In this document: in pieces, positions 61,362 through 64,000 of the stretch
Position numbering within the stretch: position 1 is the first letter of the stretch
Layout: every line of letters begins with the position of its first letter
DNA from: Silanimonas sp.
Lineage (GTDB): Bacteria > Pseudomonadota > Gammaproteobacteria > Xanthomonadales > Xanthomonadaceae
Direction of reading: 5' to 3'
DNA: 64,000 bases
NCBI GenBank assembly: GCA_026005095.1
Contig: BPKK01000004.1
Coordinates: forward strand, 62,001 to 126,000
The notes under the pieces: generated by a model
Database searches by the model: none
Seen by the model: only the letters and a program-made list of their open reading frames with translations
What the model was told of the DNA's origin: nothing
Position numbers and translations under genes: made by a program

Positions 61362-62672
61362 ATGCCCGAGACACCGATCCTGCCACTGCTCGACCCGCCC
61401 GCCGGGGCGCCTCGGCACTGGCTGCTCGGCTTTTCCGGCGGCCGCGATTCCACCGTGCTGCTACATGCCCTGGCCTGCCGCGCCCGCCACGAGGGCCGGC
61501 GTCTGCGGGCGCTGCACGTCCACCACGGCCTGCATCCCGAGGCCGATGCCTGGGCGGCGCAATGCGCGGCCTTCGCCGCACAGCTCGGGGTCCCCTTCGA
61601 AGTCCGCCGGGTAGCGGTGCGCCTGGTCGGCCGCGGCCTCGAGGACGCGGCGCGGCAGGCCCGCCATGCCGCCTTCGCCAGCGCCCTGTGCGAAGACGAA
61701 TGCCTGGTGCTGGCCCACCACCGTGGCGACCAGGCCGAGACCCTACTGCTGGCCCTGCTGCGCGGCAGCGGCGAGCGCGGGCTGGCGGGCATGCGCCCCT
61801 TCACCCACGATGCCCGCGGGCCGGTGTGGCGCCCGCTGCTCGCCACTCCGCCGGCCGCCGTGCAGGCCTATGCCGAGACCCATGGCCTGCGCTGGGTGGA
61901 AGATCCCACGAACGCCGAGCTCCGCTTCGACCGCAACCGCCTGCGCCACGAAGTGCTGCCCCTGCTGCAAAGCCACTGGTCCGGGGCCGGGGCCGCGCTG
62001 GCGCACAGCGCCACGCATCTCGCCGAAGCCGATGCCCTGCTGCAGACCCAGGCGCGGGCCGACCTCGCGCCCCTGCTCAGTCTCGATGGCCGCAGCCTGG
62101 CTCTTGATGGGCTGCATGCCCTGCCCCCGGAACGGGCCCGCCGCGCCCTGCGCCGCTGGATGGACGATGCCGGGGTGCGCCCCACCCGCGATGCTCTCGA
62201 ACGCGTGCTGGGCCCCTGGCGCGGGCAACCCAGAGGCCGCGCCCTGCGCCATGCCCAGGGCAGGCACTGGCTGCGGCAATGGGGGGGGCGGCTCTGGCTC
62301 ACGCCACGCCGCGCCGCCGCCCCGCCGCCGATGCCGGTGCCCTGGGAGGGACGCGCGCCGCTGCCGCTTCCGGACGGGGGCGAACTCACCCTGCTCGGCG
62401 CCCCCATGCTCGCCTCGCCGCTGCGCCTCGCCTTCCGAGCCGATGCCCCCGCCCGCATCCATCTTGCCGGAGCACCACGCCCGCGCCGGCTCTCTGACTG
62501 CCTTGCCGGCTTCGGCATCCCGCCCTGGCAGCGCGAGAGCGTGCCGCTGCTGCTCGACGGGCAAGGGGACGTGCTCGCGATCGCCGATCTCGCCTATGCC
62601 CCGGCCTTCGACGCCTGGCTGCGCCAGCACCGGGCGCGGCTCGCATGGCGGCCCGGCGAGGCCGGCGGGTAG
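61362..62672 (+). CDS. tilS: tRNA(Ile)-lysidine synthase
   Basis: A 436-residue enzyme that modifies C34 of the CAU-anticodon tRNA-Ile to lysidine, so that it reads AUA. The PP-loop is LLGFSGGRDSTVLLHAL; HHGLHPEADAW, VLAHHRGDQAETLLL and WVEDPTNAELRFDRNRLRHEVLP are hallmarks. The C-terminal TilS domain ends with FGIPPWQRESVPLLLD. I chose ATG 61362 because the in-frame TTG at 61326 lies within the terminator. xseB follows after nine bases. Confidence 0.95.
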   Translation: MPETPILPLLDPPAGAPRHWLLGFSGGRDSTVLLHALACRARHEGRRLRALHVHHGLHPEADAWAAQCAAFAAQLGVPFEVRRVAVRLVGRGLEDAARQARHAAFASALCEDECLVLAHHRGDQAETLLLALLRGSGERGLAGMRPFTHDARGPVWRPLLATPPAAVQAYAETHGLRWVEDPTNAELRFDRNRLRHEVLPLLQSHWSGAGAALAHSATHLAEADALLQTQARADLAPLLSLDGRSLALDGLHALPPERARRALRRWMDDAGVRPTRDALERVLGPWRGQPRGRALRHAQGRHWLRQWGGRLWLTPRRAAAPPPMPVPWEGRAPLPLPDGGELTLLGAPMLASPLRLAFRADAPARIHLAGAPRPRRLSDCLAGFGIPPWQRESVPLLLDGQGDVLAIADLAYAPAFDAWLRQHRARLAWRPGEAGG

Positions 62673-62681
62673 ACTTCACCC

Positions 62682-62924
62682 ATGAGCACGACCCCGACGC
62701 CCCCGCAGGACTTCGAGCGTTCGCTGGACGAACTCGAGGCCCTGGTGCAGAAGCTGGAAGCCGGCGATCTTAGCCTTGAAGAATCGCTGGGCGCCTACGA
62801 GCGCGGCGTGGCCCTGTACCGCCAGTGCCAGAGTGCGCTGGAACAGGCCGAACTGCGCATCAAACTGCTCGCCGACCCCGCCGACCCCGGCAGCGCTCGC
62901 GAGTTCCGCTCCGATGGCGAGTGA
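62682..62924 (+). CDS. xseB: Exodeoxyribonuclease VII small subunit
   Basis: An 80-residue helical protein. [27 protein letters not shown] is the standard XseB sequence, then [22 protein letters not shown]. It forms a complex with XseA (not in the window) for single-strand DNA degradation. Its end overlaps the ispA start by 11 bases, as in many proteobacteria. Confidence 0.95.
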   Translation: MSTTPTPPQDFERSLDELEALVQKLEAGDLSLEESLGAYERGVALYRQCQSALEQAELRIKLLADPADPGSAREFRSDGE

Positions 62925-63840
62925 GCCGGTGCTCGGCGCCTGGCGCCGGCGCATCGACGCCTTCCTCGACCAGGCTCTGTCGGCTCCGGCCCGCGCCACC
63001 CGCCTGCACGAAGCCATGCGCTATGCCGTGCTCGGCGAGGGCAAGCGCCTGCGCCCCCTGCTCGTCTACGCCGCCGCCGCCGCCCTCGGCCGCCCGCCGC
63101 AGGGCGGAGTCGATGCCCTCGACCATGCCGCCGCGGCGGTGGAGCTGGTGCACGCCTACTCGCTGGTACACGACGACCTGCCGGCGATGGACGACGACGC
63201 CCTGCGCCGCGGCCGGCCCACGGTGCACGTGGCCTTCGACGAGGCCACCGCCATCCTCGCCGGCGATGCCCTGCAGGCCGAGGCCTTCGCCCTGCTCGCC
63301 GCCGCGCCGGCCCCAGCCGAGGCGCGGGTGGCGGCACTGGCCGAGCTCGCGCAAGCTGCCGGGCTGCAAGGCATGTGCGGCGGCCAAGCCATCGACATGG
63401 CCCTGACCGGCGGCGAGGCCTCGCTGGAGGTGCTGGCCGACATGCACCGGCGCAAGACCGGAGCCCTGATCGAGGCCGCGGTGCTGATGGGCGGCCGGCT
63501 GGCTGGGGCCGACGCGGCGCAGCTCTCCGCCCTGCGCGAGGTGGGCACCCTGCTCGGCCTCGCCTTCCAGATCAAGGACGACCTGCTGGACGCCGAGGCC
63601 GACTCGGCCACGCTCGGCAAGACCGCCGGCAAGGACGCGGCGCAGGGCAAGAGCACCTATGTGCGCCTGCTGGGCCTCGACGGCGCGCGGGCCCGGCTCG
63701 AGGCCACCGCGGATGCCCTGCAGGCGGCGCTTGGCCACCTGCGCGGTCTGACGGACGGGACCGGGCAGGCCGCGGCCGGAAACGGCGACGGCCAGGCCCT
63801 CACGGACCTGGCCATCATGGCCGTGCGGCGCGCGCGCTGA
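62914..63840 (+). CDS. ispA: Farnesyl diphosphate synthase (geranyltranstransferase)
   Basis: A 308-residue trans-prenyltransferase making FPP from IPP and DMAPP. The first Asp-rich motif is [19 protein letters not shown] and the second is [25 protein letters not shown] and CGGQAIDMA are also typical. The start ATG 62914 lies within the end of xseB. FPP feeds UppS encoded at 43.9 kb, and dxr earlier in the window makes the precursor. The usual next gene dxs is not seen; a convergent DUF4870 gene follows instead. Confidence 0.95.
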   Translation: MASEPVLGAWRRRIDAFLDQALSAPARATRLHEAMRYAVLGEGKRLRPLLVYAAAAALGRPPQGGVDALDHAAAAVELVHAYSLVHDDLPAMDDDALRRGRPTVHVAFDEATAILAGDALQAEAFALLAAAPAPAEARVAALAELAQAAGLQGMCGGQAIDMALTGGEASLEVLADMHRRKTGALIEAAVLMGGRLAGADAAQLSALREVGTLLGLAFQIKDDLLDAEADSATLGKTAGKDAAQGKSTYVRLLGLDGARARLEATADALQAALGHLRGLTDGTGQAAAGNGDGQALTDLAIMAVRRAR

Positions 63841-63850
63841 AGCGCTTCGC

Positions 63851-64000
63851 TTACTTCACCAACCGCAGCGCGAAGGGGTAGCGGTAATACTGCCCCTCAT
63901 TGGCTTTGATGGCGGCCAGGATGCAAAGGACGATGTTGCCGATCATCAGCACCGGGTAGAGCAGGAAGCCAATCAGCAGGAAGCTGAGGAAAAAGGCGGC
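63851..64000 (-). CDS. DUF4870 membrane protein, C-terminal end (truncated by window edge)
   Basis: The last 49 codons of a minus-strand gene. The sequence has a hydrophobic helix (FFLSFLLIGFLLYPVLMIGN) and a second half-helix ending IKANEGQYYRYPFALRLVK, the conserved C-terminus of DUF4870/Tic20-like proteins. The start lies beyond the window. It converges with ispA, 10 bases between stops. Confidence 0.8.
   Translation of the reverse strand, partial: AAFFLSFLLIGFLLYPVLMIGNIVLCILAAIKANEGQYYRYPFALRLVK

Overview
The window is a dense, high-G+C stretch of a proteobacterial chromosome with about 56 protein genes and no rRNA, tRNA, CRISPR array or insertion sequence that I can see. Gene content and order point to a gammaproteobacterium of the Xanthomonadales (Lysobacterales) type. 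The long run rpsB-tsf-(insert)-pyrH-frr-uppS-cdsA-dxr-rseP-bamA-lpxD-fabZ-lpxA-lpxB-rnhB-dnaE-accA, with map-glnD-dapD-arsC-dapE and asnB on the other side of rpsB, is the arrangement I know from that order. The genus cannot be fixed from this sequence alone.

Layout. 1-5.4 kb: 5'-truncated uvrA, a thioesterase overlapping it, a secreted DUF4139 protein and an enoyl-CoA isomerase. 5.5-14.6 kb: single genes of housekeeping or stress type (DadA-like oxidoreductase, DUF418 protein, SlyD, NlpC/P60 lipoprotein, DUF454, double UspA, RhlE helicase, quinone-oxidoreductase-like enzyme, a BASS transporter stub, HemJ-like protein, TrxC). 14.6-20.1 kb: a TonB receptor/PepSY membrane-protein pair divergent from a RegB/RegA-type redox two-component system. 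20.2-30.3 kb: parC, DUF3592, penicillin acylase family enzyme, a CheZ-like protein, DUF808, a META lipoprotein, and a glycosyltransferase/outer-membrane-protein pair. 30.4-39.3 kb (mostly minus strand): asnB with an attenuator-like leader, an OmpA-domain protein, and the map-glnD-dapD-arsC-dapE operon. 39.3-59.5 kb: the translation/lipid A/outer-membrane biogenesis superoperon through accA. 59.7-64 kb: a frameshifted porin gene, a PstS-like periplasmic protein, tilS, xseB, ispA and the end of a DUF4870 gene.

The most interesting element lies upstream of asnB on the minus strand. A 22-residue ORF carries seven asparagine codons in positions 3-15. It is followed by a hairpin that starts at the last Asn codon and then by a 10-bp terminator-like hairpin before asnB. 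This is the architecture of ribosome-mediated attenuation (his, trp, thr, leu, phe operons), apparently tuned to asparagine. Other points worth a look are an RBS-sequestering hairpin on the rhlE RNA helicase mRNA, an orphan protein with a CheZ-type D-x3-Q motif, a RegB homologue that keeps the quinone motif but seems to lack the redox cysteine, a foreign-looking secreted Cys-rich gene splitting tsf from pyrH, and candidate leaderless mRNAs.

Many genes are translationally coupled: ATGA or GTGA overlaps join uvrA/thioesterase, regB/regA, GT2/OMP, map/glnD, arsC/dapE, uppS/cdsA, dxr/rseP, lpxD/fabZ and fabZ/lpxA.
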